From NCBI RefSeq assembly GCF_004295665.1, contig NZ_CP034759.1, forward strand, positions 2,914,001 to 2,978,000: a stretch of DNA of 64,000 bases, in the 5' to 3' direction. The translations under genes were made by a program, and so were the position numbers. Each line of letters starts with the position of its first letter. The stretch's first letter is position 1. Below the pieces are notes generated by a model, which was not told the origin of the DNA, did no database searches, and saw only the letters and a list, made by a program, of their open reading frames with translations. Of this stretch, positions 27,506 to 36,419 are shown piece after piece. This DNA comes from Litorilituus sediminis. Lineage in GTDB: Bacteria > Pseudomonadota > Gammaproteobacteria > Enterobacterales > Alteromonadaceae.

Positions 27506-28678
27506 ATGGTAGATAATAGTAACTCATCTACAATCGCTTTTATGCGCGAAATATTTGCCTATTTAGGAACCAGCACCAGTACTTATAAGTTATTAGACTC
27601 CATTCATACGAGTTTGCGCTCCGTGTTATATGCAGAAAACTTCTTTGTTGTCTTAGTCAGTGCTTCAAAACGCTATGTTAATTTTCCTTATTACCGTGAT
27701 GTCAAAGATGATATCTCTATTGAGGAATTAAACATTGTCCCGCTGGAAAAACTATTTAAAACCCTGACTATGTATGCCATCAAGAAAAAGCAGGTGGTGT
27801 GCTTAACTAAGCAGCAAATTAGTCGTTTAAGTGAACAAGGAGAGGTGCAAGTTTTAGGTACGGTACCAGAACAATGGTTGTGTTTTCCGCTTATTCATCA
27901 GGGGGAATATTTAGGTAGTTTTGTTATTCAATCTTATCGCAGCAGTGAAGAGTATGAGCAACATGATATTGATGTTTTAACCTTGATTAGCAATGTTATT
28001 GCCGCAGCGTTATTTCTATTTAGGCAAAATACCGAGCTTAATCAAACACTACATGAACTTGAACGACATAAAGAGCAATTAGCAGAGAAAGTAACAGAGC
28101 GAACAGCTGAATTAGAGCAAACCTTATCAAGCTTGCAGTTAGAGATAGCCAAAGGTAAAGAGCTTGAACAACAGCTAAAAGAGCTGGCTTTTCATGATGG
28201 CTTAACTAAGTTGTATAATCGTCAGTACTTTGTTGATCAAATGGAAATGCTTGCTTCAAAAAGTAAGCGAGAGCCAGTAGAGGCGATAGTAGCCTTTTTA
28301 GACCTTGATGGCTTTAAACCCCTGAATGATAACTTTGGTCATGCTTGTGGGGATCATGTTTTAAAAGTGATTGCCAAACGTTTGCAAGACTGTTTTCGTC
28401 GTCATGATATTGTTGCTCGCTTTGGCGGGGATGAATTTGTTGTTCTTATCGGTAATCCCATTTCTACAGCTAACTTGGAAAATTTACTTAATAGAGTGGT
28501 CGCGACAATTTCACAAGCGATAGAGTTTCAAGAGCAAAGCGTACGTGTAGGAGTTAGCATTGGTATCGCTCGTCACTTGGGCGAAACTTTTGATATTGAT
28601 AATTTACTCGAGCGCGCAGATTTCGCCTTGTATCAAGCCAAAAATAAAGGCAAAGGCTGCTTTGTTTTTAATGAGTAG
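27506..28678 (+). CDS. GAF-GGDEF diguanylate cyclase
   Basis: A 390-aa cytoplasmic protein. An N-terminal GAF domain (about 15-175) is joined by a coiled coil (about 180-230) to a GGDEF domain. The active site GGDEF is at 307-311 and the inhibitory site R298-R-H-D301 is five residues before it, so the enzyme should make c-di-GMP with product inhibition. HDGLTKLYNRQYF marks the start of the cyclase domain. GGAG precedes the ATG. It is a single gene between erpA and the RND genes. Confidence 0.92.
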   Translation: MVDNSNSSTIAFMREIFAYLGTSTSTYKLLDSIHTSLRSVLYAENFFVVLVSASKRYVNFPYYRDVKDDISIEELNIVPLEKLFKTLTMYAIKKKQVVCLTKQQISRLSEQGEVQVLGTVPEQWLCFPLIHQGEYLGSFVIQSYRSSEEYEQHDIDVLTLISNVIAAALFLFRQNTELNQTLHELERHKEQLAEKVTERTAELEQTLSSLQLEIAKGKELEQQLKELAFHDGLTKLYNRQYFVDQMEMLASKSKREPVEAIVAFLDLDGFKPLNDNFGHACGDHVLKVIAKRLQDCFRRHDIVARFGGDEFVVLIGNPISTANLENLLNRVVATISQAIEFQEQSVRVGVSIGIARHLGETFDIDNLLERADFALYQAKNKGKGCFVFNE

Positions 28679-28737
28679 CGGTAAAATTGACTAGTTAGTA
28701 TAAAAATCTACATTTTTTAAACAATTTGTTGCAAGTA

Positions 28738-28766
28738 AACTTTTTTCTTTGGTTTACAAAAAAGTT
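28738..28766 (+). promoter_or_regulatory. inverted-repeat operator candidate upstream of RND genes
   Basis: AACTTTTTT (28738-28746) and AAAAAAGTT (28758-28766) are perfect inverted copies 11 bp apart. A second pair, GTAAAC (28735-28740) and GTTTAC (28752-28757), overlaps them. The site ends 30 bp before the start codon of the efflux adaptor gene, where a repressor would block transcription. No regulator gene is adjacent. Confidence 0.45.
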
Positions 28767-28795
28767 ACCATAGTCGTAATATATTTGGAGCTATT

Positions 28796-29941
28796 ATGAC
28801 TAAATTCACCTTAAATATGCGCTGGCTTGAACAGCGTCCATATATAATCGCCATTATCATTGCGTTAACTTTAGTGCTTTGGATGGCATCTGGCAGTAAT
28901 GCAACCGCCAAAGATGCTGATAGCAATGGACAAGAAAGCAAAGAAGCGGTTAAAGCACAAGTAAAAGTTGAAACTCACCATGCCCAAGATGTTTTTCGTA
29001 CCGTTGAGCTTTACGGTCGTACTGAGCCTGATCGTGTTACCACGTTAAAAGCTGAGGTACGTGGTAAGATAGTTGAAGTATCAGCTAAACGGGGCTCCCG
29101 CGTCGAAAAAGGACAAATTATTGCGCAAATTGCGTTAAATGATTTGCCGTCGCAATTAACCCGCAGCAAGGCTTTACTTAAGCAAAGAGAAATTGAATAT
29201 CAAGGTGTGTTAAAGCTGAATGAAAAAGGCTATCAAGGTAGAGTGCAGTTAGCACAAGCCTTTGCTGACTTAGAAGCGGTAAAAGCAGAGATTGAGCGCC
29301 TAGAGTTAGATATTGCTAATACTGTGATTAGAGCACCATTTTCTGGTGTACTCAATACAAGGTATGTAGAAGTAGGTGATTATGTAGCTTCTGGTGATGA
29401 TATTGCCATGATTGCAGATTTAGACCCACTTATTGTCCGCGCGCATGTTACCGAAAATCAAATCAACTTATTATCTATTGGTCAAAAGGCTCAGGTCAGT
29501 TTGTTGAATAAGCAAACGGCTCAAGGAGAGTTACGTTACATTGCCAGTGTCGGTAATGACGCAACCAATACTTTTAAAATTGAAGTGGCAATAGAGAATA
29601 AAGACAGTAAATTACTGGCTGGATTAAGTAGTGAACTAACCATTGCTTTAGAGAAGATTCCTGCCATTAAAGTATCACCGGCCTTACTTGCTCTAGATGA
29701 GCTAGGTAATATCGGCGTAAAATCAGTAGATAACAACAGAGTAACCTTCACGCCAATTGATATTGTAAAAAGTGAAAGCGATGGTGTTTGGTTAACAGGT
29801 CTAGGCAATCAAAGTGATATCATCACCTTAGGGCAAGGTTTTGTTCGCCATGGCGATAAGGTTGAAGCAATTTTTGCTGACGATAAGCAGCCTAAGTCTT
29901 CTGCCGCTAGTGATGCTAGCACAGCAAGCAGCAATCTATAG
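28796..29941 (+). CDS. RND efflux periplasmic adaptor subunit
   Basis: A 381-aa membrane-fusion protein. An N-terminal transmembrane anchor (about 16-32) is followed by the barrel-sandwich (lipoyl) halves VRGKIVEVSAKRGSRVEKGQII and VIRAPFSGVLNTRYVEVGDYV, an alpha hairpin between them, and a beta-barrel domain. It links the inner-membrane pump to an outer-membrane channel. The C-terminal tail is Ser/Ala-rich. The pump gene follows 8 bp later. No outer-membrane factor is encoded here, so a TolC-type protein from elsewhere would be used. Confidence 0.9.
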   Translation: MTKFTLNMRWLEQRPYIIAIIIALTLVLWMASGSNATAKDADSNGQESKEAVKAQVKVETHHAQDVFRTVELYGRTEPDRVTTLKAEVRGKIVEVSAKRGSRVEKGQIIAQIALNDLPSQLTRSKALLKQREIEYQGVLKLNEKGYQGRVQLAQAFADLEAVKAEIERLELDIANTVIRAPFSGVLNTRYVEVGDYVASGDDIAMIADLDPLIVRAHVTENQINLLSIGQKAQVSLLNKQTAQGELRYIASVGNDATNTFKIEVAIENKDSKLLAGLSSELTIALEKIPAIKVSPALLALDELGNIGVKSVDNNRVTFTPIDIVKSESDGVWLTGLGNQSDIITLGQGFVRHGDKVEAIFADDKQPKSSAASDASTASSNL

Positions 29942-29949
29942 GAGCCACT

Positions 29950-32900
29950 ATGCTAACGCTTATTGATGCAGCTATACAGCGTACTCGCTCTATCTTGATG
30001 CTATTCGTGTTGCTGTTAATTTCGGGTGCGGTTACTTACGCAAATATTGCCAAAGAATCGAACCCAGATATAACCATTCCTATTATCTACGTATCCTTAA
30101 TTCACGATGGTATATCGCCTGAAGATGCCGAACGCATGTTGGTTAGGCCGATGGAGAATGAGCTAAAGTCCATCGCTGGTATTAAAGAAATGCGTTCAAA
30201 TGCTGGTGAAGGTCATGCCTCTGTCACCCTTGAATTTGTTGCTGGCTTAGACCCAAAAGAAGCACTGGCAGATGTACGTGATAAAGTGACTTTAGCCAAA
30301 GCTAAACTGCCAAGTGAAACAGAAGAGCCTGAAGTTCATGAAGTGACTATGGCTAACCAAGAAGCGGCAGTTACCGTGATTTTATCAGGCCCTGTTACTG
30401 AGCGTGGTTTGATTACCTTAGCGCGCTCGGTTAAAGATAAAATTGAAAGCATGCATGAAGTGCTGGAAGTGGATATCGGTGGTGACCGTGAAGACATGGT
30501 TGAGATCTTAGTTGATCCGTTATTAATGGAAAGCTACGGTTTAGATCAAAATGATATCTACAATTTAGTTGAGCGTAATAACCGCTTAGTACCAGCAGGT
30601 ACTATGGATACAGGTAAAGGGCGCTTTGCAATCAAAGTACCTTCGGTATTTGAGAACATTCAAGACTTATTAGAATTACCAATAAAAGTAGAAGGTGATC
30701 GCGTTATTACCTTCCAAGACGTTTCAACGGTACGCCGTGCTTATAAAGATCCTACCAGCTTTGCCCGTTTAAACGGTCATCGCTCTGTGTCACTCGAAGT
30801 TAAAAAGCGCTCTGGTGAAAACATCATTGATACCGTGAATCAGGTAAAAGAGATTGTTGAACAACACCGTAAAAAGTGGCCGAATCATGTGGAAGTAGAT
30901 TATGTCGGCGATAAATCTGATGAAATTAAAGAAACCTTAACTGATTTGCAAAACAACGTTTTCTCTGCGGTATTGTTAGTTGTCATTATCATTATTGCGG
31001 CACTAGGTACGCGTACTGCTATGCTAGTAGGCCTTGCTATTCCTGGCGCGTTTTTAACGGGTATCTTAGTTATCGCTATGGCAGGTATGACAGTGAATAT
31101 TGTTGTACTGTTTGGTTTAATTATGGCTGTGGGTATGTTGGTTGATGGCGCGATTGTAGTGACTGAATTTGCCGACAGGGAAATGAATGAAGGTCGCTCG
31201 CGTAAAGTGGCCTACAGCTTAGCGGCTAAACGTATGGCTTGGCCGATTATTGCCTCAACGGCAACAACACTCGCGGCATTTGCGCCGTTAATGTTTTGGC
31301 CGGGTATTATGGGTGAGTTTATGAAGTACTTACCTTTTACTCTGATCGCGGTATTAACAGCATCACTAGCAATGGCATTGGTCTTTGTGCCTACCTTAGG
31401 TACGGTATTTGGTAAGGCGCGAGCAATAAGTGCCAATGAGAAAAAGCAAGTAGAGCGTGCCGAGCAAGGTGATTTATCGAAATTAACAGGCTTTACCGGT
31501 AAATATATTAACGTGTTAACAGCGGCAATAAAGCACCCTTGGAAGATAGTTATGGGTACTTGCGTCATAGCCGTTGCGGTTATTTATTTATACGGTAACT
31601 CTGGCTTAGGGGTGATCTTTTTCCCTGAGGTTGAACCTGAAAGTGCCACTATGGTAGTGCGCTCGCATGGTGATTTATCAATTAAAGAAAAAGATGCCAT
31701 TATGCTATCAATTGAAGAACGCTTATTGCCGTTTGAAGAAGTTGAGACGCTATATACTCGCACAGGTGGCACAGACCAAGTGGGAACCTTTAGAGTTAAC
31801 TTTGTTAACTGGCAACTAAGACGTCCTGCTAATGAGATTATTGAAGATATTCATCAAAGTACTGCTGATTTGGCGGGCGTAGAAATTGAAGTGCGTAAGA
31901 ATGAAGCAGGGCCACAAAGCGGTAAAGATTTAAAAATTGAATTGAGTTCGCGCTTTCCTGATAAGTTACAAGAGTCTGTCATCATTATTCGAAACGCGTT
32001 AAAAGCTAATGGTCAATTTACTTCGATTGAAGATACTGGCTCTAAGCCCGGAATTGAGTGGCAGTTAGTTATTGATAGAAATTTAGCGGCAACTTATGGT
32101 GCTGATGCTGCCTTAGTTGGCTCAAGTGTACAAATGGTCACCAATGGCTTGAAGTTAGGTGAATACCGACCTGATGATGTTGATGATGAGCTTGATATTC
32201 GTGTTCGCTTTCCTGAAGAAAAGCGTAATATCAATCGCTTAGATAGCTTAAGATTAAAGACACAATCAGGTTTAGTGCCTGTTGGCAGTTTTGTTGAACG
32301 TAAAGCCGCACAAAAGGTTGATACCATTCGTCGTGTTGATGCTAAGCGCGTGGTGACTATTCAGGCAGACTTGATTCCAGGAGCGCAATTACTACGTGAA
32401 TTACCTAAATTAGAGCAGCAGTTTCCAAGTTTAGGTATTCACCCAAGCGTTGAGATTGCGGTAAAAGGGCAAAACCAAGATCAGCAAGAATCACAAGAGT
32501 TTTTAGTGAATGCCTTTGCCGTTGCCTTATTTGTTATGGCAATGATTTTAGTTACTCAATTTAATAGCTTTTATCAGGCGTTATTGATTTTAAGTGCCGT
32601 GGTGTTCTCAACGGTAGGCGTGTTCTTGGCTTTGCTTATTGTACAAAAACCGTTTGGTATTGTTATGGGCGGTATAGGTGTTATTTCGCTTGCGGGTATT
32701 GTGGTTAACAATAACATTGTTTTGATAGATACCTATAATGTCTTGCGCCGAGAAGGCTATCAGGTTGTCGATGCTATTTTAAGAACTGGTGCACAGCGTT
32801 TACGCCCTGTTATGTTAACAACTATTACCACCATACTGGGCTTATTACCTATGGTATTACAGGTTAATTTAGACTTCTTTGAGCGCACTATAGTTTTTGG

Positions 32901-33090
32901 CGCGCCATCAACACAATGGTGGACACAACTTGCGACTGCCATTGCCGGTGGTTTAGCTTTCGCGACGATATTAACTTTAGTATTAACGCCGTGTTTGTTA
33001 GCACTAAGAGATGTGCGTAAAGAGAAAAAGCAAGCTACCTTGCAGTTTAAACAAGAAAGCAACAAGCAAACGGTTAGCACTGCTGCCTAA
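29950..33090 (+). CDS. RND family efflux permease (AcrB/HAE1-like)
   Basis: A 1046-aa inner-membrane pump with the RND layout: TM1, a large periplasmic loop, TM2-6, a second loop, TM7-12. In TM4 the motif is LVDGAIVV, so only one aspartate (D399) of the Asp-Asp pair of AcrB is present. In TM10 the AcrB lysine position reads NNN (920-922, VVNNNIVLID). Proton relay residues therefore differ from AcrB and partly resemble heavy-metal RND pumps, but no metal-binding Met cluster is evident. The substrate is unknown. GGAG lies upstream of the ATG. A bidirectional terminator follows. Confidence 0.9.
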   Translation: MLTLIDAAIQRTRSILMLFVLLLISGAVTYANIAKESNPDITIPIIYVSLIHDGISPEDAERMLVRPMENELKSIAGIKEMRSNAGEGHASVTLEFVAGLDPKEALADVRDKVTLAKAKLPSETEEPEVHEVTMANQEAAVTVILSGPVTERGLITLARSVKDKIESMHEVLEVDIGGDREDMVEILVDPLLMESYGLDQNDIYNLVERNNRLVPAGTMDTGKGRFAIKVPSVFENIQDLLELPIKVEGDRVITFQDVSTVRRAYKDPTSFARLNGHRSVSLEVKKRSGENIIDTVNQVKEIVEQHRKKWPNHVEVDYVGDKSDEIKETLTDLQNNVFSAVLLVVIIIIAALGTRTAMLVGLAIPGAFLTGILVIAMAGMTVNIVVLFGLIMAVGMLVDGAIVVTEFADREMNEGRSRKVAYSLAAKRMAWPIIASTATTLAAFAPLMFWPGIMGEFMKYLPFTLIAVLTASLAMALVFVPTLGTVFGKARAISANEKKQVERAEQGDLSKLTGFTGKYINVLTAAIKHPWKIVMGTCVIAVAVIYLYGNSGLGVIFFPEVEPESATMVVRSHGDLSIKEKDAIMLSIEERLLPFEEVETLYTRTGGTDQVGTFRVNFVNWQLRRPANEIIEDIHQSTADLAGVEIEVRKNEAGPQSGKDLKIELSSRFPDKLQESVIIIRNALKANGQFTSIEDTGSKPGIEWQLVIDRNLAATYGADAALVGSSVQMVTNGLKLGEYRPDDVDDELDIRVRFPEEKRNINRLDSLRLKTQSGLVPVGSFVERKAAQKVDTIRRVDAKRVVTIQADLIPGAQLLRELPKLEQQFPSLGIHPSVEIAVKGQNQDQQESQEFLVNAFAVALFVMAMILVTQFNSFYQALLILSAVVFSTVGVFLALLIVQKPFGIVMGGIGVISLAGIVVNNNIVLIDTYNVLRREGYQVVDAILRTGAQRLRPVMLTTITTILGLLPMVLQVNLDFFERTIVFGAPSTQWWTQLATAIAGGLAFATILTLVLTPCLLALRDVRKEKKQATLQFKQESNKQTVSTAA

Positions 33091-33108
33091 CACGGTTTTA
33101 TCACCATT

Positions 33109-33145
33109 AAAAAAGCCCGCTAATTGAGTTTAGCGGGCTTTTTGT
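33109..33145. terminator. bidirectional intrinsic terminator
   Basis: AAAAAGCCCGCTAA and TTAGCGGGCTTTTT form a 13-14 bp stem with a short loop. A/T runs flank both sides, so it can end both the rightward RND transcript and the leftward HD-GYP/GGDEF transcript that converges on it. Confidence 0.88.
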
Positions 33146-33164
33146 ATTTTTAAGCATGTGCAGT

Positions 33165-34184
33165 TTAAGTCTGAGGTACCTTTTTGTGTAAATAGAGTTG
33201 CTCATCCGCCTGTTTTAGTAACTCTGCCATGGTTTTTTTACCATCGCTTGCTGCGGCGCCGCAGCTAATGGTAACGGGTAAGGCAGTATTATTGTAAGGC
33301 ATAGGGTGTTGCTGAAAATACTCCGTTAGCCTTTTAGCTACCTGCAAGGCTTGCTGGTAGTTTTGTCCTGATAAGGTTACGACAAATTCATCACCCGCAT
33401 AGCGAAAACACTTATCGTTATCTCGAATCAGGGTTTGTATTTGTGTGGCAACATAGGTGAGCACCTGATCGCCACAGTCGTGTCCATAAGTATCGTTTAT
33501 TTGTTTAAACTTATTGCAATCAATAAACAATAGCGCAAATGGCGTATTATAGCGCTTTTGCCTGTTGAGCTCCTCTTGAATACTCACTTCCATCAGCCTG
33601 CGGTTAGCGACACCAGTTAATCGGTCATAATTAGCCATATACTCGAGCTGCTCACGTATGAGTACATTTGCTAAACATAGGCTGGTTTTTACCGCGAGTT
33701 GCTCAAGGTGAAATGTACCTAAGTTATCGTGAAATCTTTGCTTATTGGCATCAGTAAGTAATAAGCTTGCGAATAGTTTTCCTTCCATGGTTAAGGGAAT
33801 TAGAGCAATAGATTGCGCGTTATCTAATAAATGCTCAGGAATAATATTGTTTAACTGAGTTAATTGATTGCTTAGCAGGGGTTTGCCCTTGGGGTGGCAG
33901 GTTGATAGTTCGTCTGCTTTGACACTATAACAGTGTTGTTGATGCCAATTGGATTGCACGCTGGCTTTTATTAGATGGTTAATTGGTGTTGGCTCGATAA
34001 GTAATAGCGCAATATTAGTGAGAGAAAATTTATTTTTAATGGCATTAAGTAGTTGTTGCAGTAATTCGTTACTGGAATTGCAGGCTAATATTTCTGTTTC
34101 TATTTCAAATAGCTTTTGTGCGATTGCCTCATTAGCGCGTGAATTTTCCAATAACTTGGCTAGCTGCTGTGCTGAATTGTCCAT
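33165..34184 (-). CDS. diguanylate cyclase with N-terminal DUF484/GAF-like region (AGDEF)
   Basis: A 339-aa cytoplasmic protein. The N-terminal half (about 20-165) has the strand/helix pattern of a GAF-like sensor. The C-terminal half is a GGDEF domain starting YDRLTGVANRRL, with signature AGDEF at 263-267 and an I-site R254-D-N-D257. AGDEF variants are known to be active, so c-di-GMP synthesis is likely. Only two bases separate its start from the stop of the upstream HD-GYP gene, so both are made from one mRNA. Confidence 0.88.
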   Translation of the reverse strand: MDNSAQQLAKLLENSRANEAIAQKLFEIETEILACNSSNELLQQLLNAIKNKFSLTNIALLLIEPTPINHLIKASVQSNWHQQHCYSVKADELSTCHPKGKPLLSNQLTQLNNIIPEHLLDNAQSIALIPLTMEGKLFASLLLTDANKQRFHDNLGTFHLEQLAVKTSLCLANVLIREQLEYMANYDRLTGVANRRLMEVSIQEELNRQKRYNTPFALLFIDCNKFKQINDTYGHDCGDQVLTYVATQIQTLIRDNDKCFRYAGDEFVVTLSGQNYQQALQVAKRLTEYFQQHPMPYNNTALPVTISCGAAASDGKKTMAELLKQADEQLYLHKKVPQT

Positions 34185-34186
34185 AA

Positions 34187-35335
34187 TTATCCATCCATCA
34201 TAAGCATTTCAATGATTTGGTTCATATCGAGATTGAACTCTTCTGCGCGTACACCTTTAACGATAAAATCATCACTGGCTTTTAAATCTATTTCTTGGGT
34301 ATTGAGGTATTGATTTAATTGCACACTATAAAATGAATGCACTTTCGGGTTTGTTGGATCACCTTCATTGCGTTGTTTTACCAGCGCAAGCTTTTTAGAT
34401 TCAAGCTGAACCAAAGAGCCGACCGGAAATACGCCAACACAACGAATAAAGTGATCTACTAGTGAGGCATCTAAATGATTTTGCTGGGCAAGCTCACGTA
34501 AAATAGCAAAGGCTTTGCTATGGGGAAAACCGTCTTTGTAGACACGATTCGCCGTTAATGCATCAAAAATGTCGCAAATGGCAATCATACGACCATACTG
34601 GCTAATGTTTTCCCCTTTAATGCGGAAAGGATAACCCTGACCATTGAGTTTTTCATGGTGGAGTGCTGCAACCTCAAGGCTTAACTCTGATACACCAGGT
34701 GTTTTTTCAATGATGTCGATGGAGTGGTTGGCGTGAGTTTTCATGATAGTAAATTCTTCATCGGTCAGTTTGCCGGGTTTATTTAAAATACTATCAGGAA
34801 TTTTAATTTTACCTATGTCGTGTAAAAAGGCGCCAATAGCCAGTTGTTCTATAATGTCGCGATCAATTTCTAGATAGCGGGCGAATAAGGTCATGTACAC
34901 GGAAACGGCAACGGAATGCTCTAAAAGGTATTCATCTTTGGCGCGAATATTGACTATGCAGGCAAGAGAATCAGGACTTTCTATGATGGCATCAATAGAT
35001 TTATTGGTCACATCGACCACAGGACCTAACTCTATAGTGGCGCCACTTAAAGCATCATCAAAGAGCTTTTTTTGAATGACTTTTGATTGCTTGAATATTG
35101 CTTGAGCTTGTTTTACTTGTTCAGTAACAATTTGCTTTTTTGATTTATTTTCAGCGGCTTTTGCTTTGCTGGTATCAACAATAACGCTGTGCACCTGTTT
35201 GCTTTTCAGGTTATTAATAACAGCACTATTTTTTATATGACCTGATGCGGTTAATTTATAGCTTCCTGATTGGCTTGCTATTTTTACCACGAAGTCGCCT
35301 ATGTTTAATTCAGTTATTTTTTTTTCTTTTAGCAT
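34187..35335 (-). CDS. HD-GYP domain c-di-GMP phosphodiesterase with DUF3391
   Basis: A 382-aa protein. An N-terminal DUF3391 domain (about 1-110) precedes an HD-GYP domain. The metal-binding HD pair is H172-D173 (FLHDIGKIKIPD), and HHEKLNGQGYP spans 226-236 with the GYP at 234-236. HD-GYP enzymes hydrolyse c-di-GMP to pGpG or GMP. It is the upstream member of a two-gene unit with a diguanylate cyclase, so opposing activities are co-expressed. Confidence 0.92.
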   Translation of the reverse strand: MLKEKKITELNIGDFVVKIASQSGSYKLTASGHIKNSAVINNLKSKQVHSVIVDTSKAKAAENKSKKQIVTEQVKQAQAIFKQSKVIQKKLFDDALSGATIELGPVVDVTNKSIDAIIESPDSLACIVNIRAKDEYLLEHSVAVSVYMTLFARYLEIDRDIIEQLAIGAFLHDIGKIKIPDSILNKPGKLTDEEFTIMKTHANHSIDIIEKTPGVSELSLEVAALHHEKLNGQGYPFRIKGENISQYGRMIAICDIFDALTANRVYKDGFPHSKAFAILRELAQQNHLDASLVDHFIRCVGVFPVGSLVQLESKKLALVKQRNEGDPTNPKVHSFYSVQLNQYLNTQEIDLKASDDFIVKGVRAEEFNLDMNQIIEMLMMDG

Positions 35336-35687
35336 GTAATAGCGCCGTTGTGATAATTAATCACGTAAAAATACTCTTTAATACTGTGCGTGCCTTACTT
35401 GGGTGTATTTGCTATGAACTGCTCAAAGCACGCTAATTTATGGAGATACGCTTAATTTCATACTAGCTATTATTTGACTAAGGTACAATAAATTTAATTT
35501 TAGCTAGGTTTATGTCTACGGATATCATTATTGGCTTGTTTCGTGCTTAATATTTGCATGGAGTGATAGAGTTAATTTTTTTGCTAACGTGCCGATATAA
35601 AGTTGACGGTTTGATTGTTCATCAACTGAGTTGTTTGGTTATAGATTATTTTGTGCGGTATTTTTTCGTGCAGTATATAGGATAAGT
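35336..35687. other. intergenic region between divergent HD-GYP and Sel1 genes
   Basis: This 352-bp AT-rich stretch holds no supported gene. It must contain the promoters of both divergent units. A palindrome GTGATAATTAATCAC lies at 35350-35364, just upstream of the HD-GYP start; its arms are those of a CRP site but the spacing is one base too long. No clear sigma70 pair is seen. Confidence 0.4.
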
Positions 35688-36314
35688 ATGCGTTTTTTCA
35701 TTTTAGGCTTAATAGCTCTTTTTATGTTATCGCCAGCGTATGGTTTTCAAAAAAACTTGCAGGCGGTACAAATTTATACTGATGACCAGTTACTTGATTT
35801 AATAAAAGAGAATAAACATTTAGGTCAGGTTGTTTTAGATGAGTGTCAGTTAGTTCAAGATATTGAAGCGCGTGCTGTCAAAGCAAAAATGCCTTCGTAC
35901 CAATTCTTATGGGGTGATATGCTTGCTTACGGCGTATGTGTAAAAAAAGATGTTGAGTTAGGTCTTTATTTTATGCGCCTAGCTGCCGATCAAGGGTTAG
36001 CGGAAGGGTTAGAGCAATTAGGTCGTTATTATCATATTGGCAAATTTATGCAGGTGGATATCGACAAAGCCATTGTTTATTTAAAAACAGCGGCATCATT
36101 AAATAACCTTGCTGCGCAAATGCGCTTAGCTAAGCTTTATCATCAGGGGTATGGAAGTCCGCTTGATTACCCCGCATTGTATTCCCAGCTACATCATGCC
36201 GTAACCGATGATAAGAAAACCCATAAGCAAATTGCTAATTTGCTTACTCAGTTGGCAACGAAAATGCCAGCTCGGGTGATAGAGCAAGCGAAAAAGACTG
36301 ATTATACTAATTAA
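35688..36314 (+). CDS. Sel1-repeat (TPR-like) secreted protein
   Basis: About 208 aa. A signal peptide (MRFFILGLIALFMLSPAYG) is followed by three Sel1-type helical repeats, seen as GVCVKKDVELGLYFMRLAADQGLAEGLEQLGRYY and KAIVYLKTAASLNNLAAQMRLAKLYHQGYG. Such repeats bind other proteins, here in the periplasm. The ATG at 35688, with TAGGAT upstream, starts exactly at the signal peptide; the longer open frame begins with an unlikely TTG. It stands alone upstream of rnr. Confidence 0.8.
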   Translation: MRFFILGLIALFMLSPAYGFQKNLQAVQIYTDDQLLDLIKENKHLGQVVLDECQLVQDIEARAVKAKMPSYQFLWGDMLAYGVCVKKDVELGLYFMRLAADQGLAEGLEQLGRYYHIGKFMQVDIDKAIVYLKTAASLNNLAAQMRLAKLYHQGYGSPLDYPALYSQLHHAVTDDKKTHKQIANLLTQLATKMPARVIEQAKKTDYTN

Positions 36315-36419
36315 CTTATGTCTAGGCCTTGGCTTTAGCTTAATTAATATCAATTAGATTTATTGTGCCATCAATATGTTATACTGCTGCTAGACATTGA
36401 TAAGCATTGAAGCTAGATT

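Noticed and set aside
35350-35364. Palindrome GTGATAATTAATCAC as a CRP site
   Set aside because: The arms match CRP half-sites, but the spacer is five bases where the consensus needs four, so CRP binding is doubtful.
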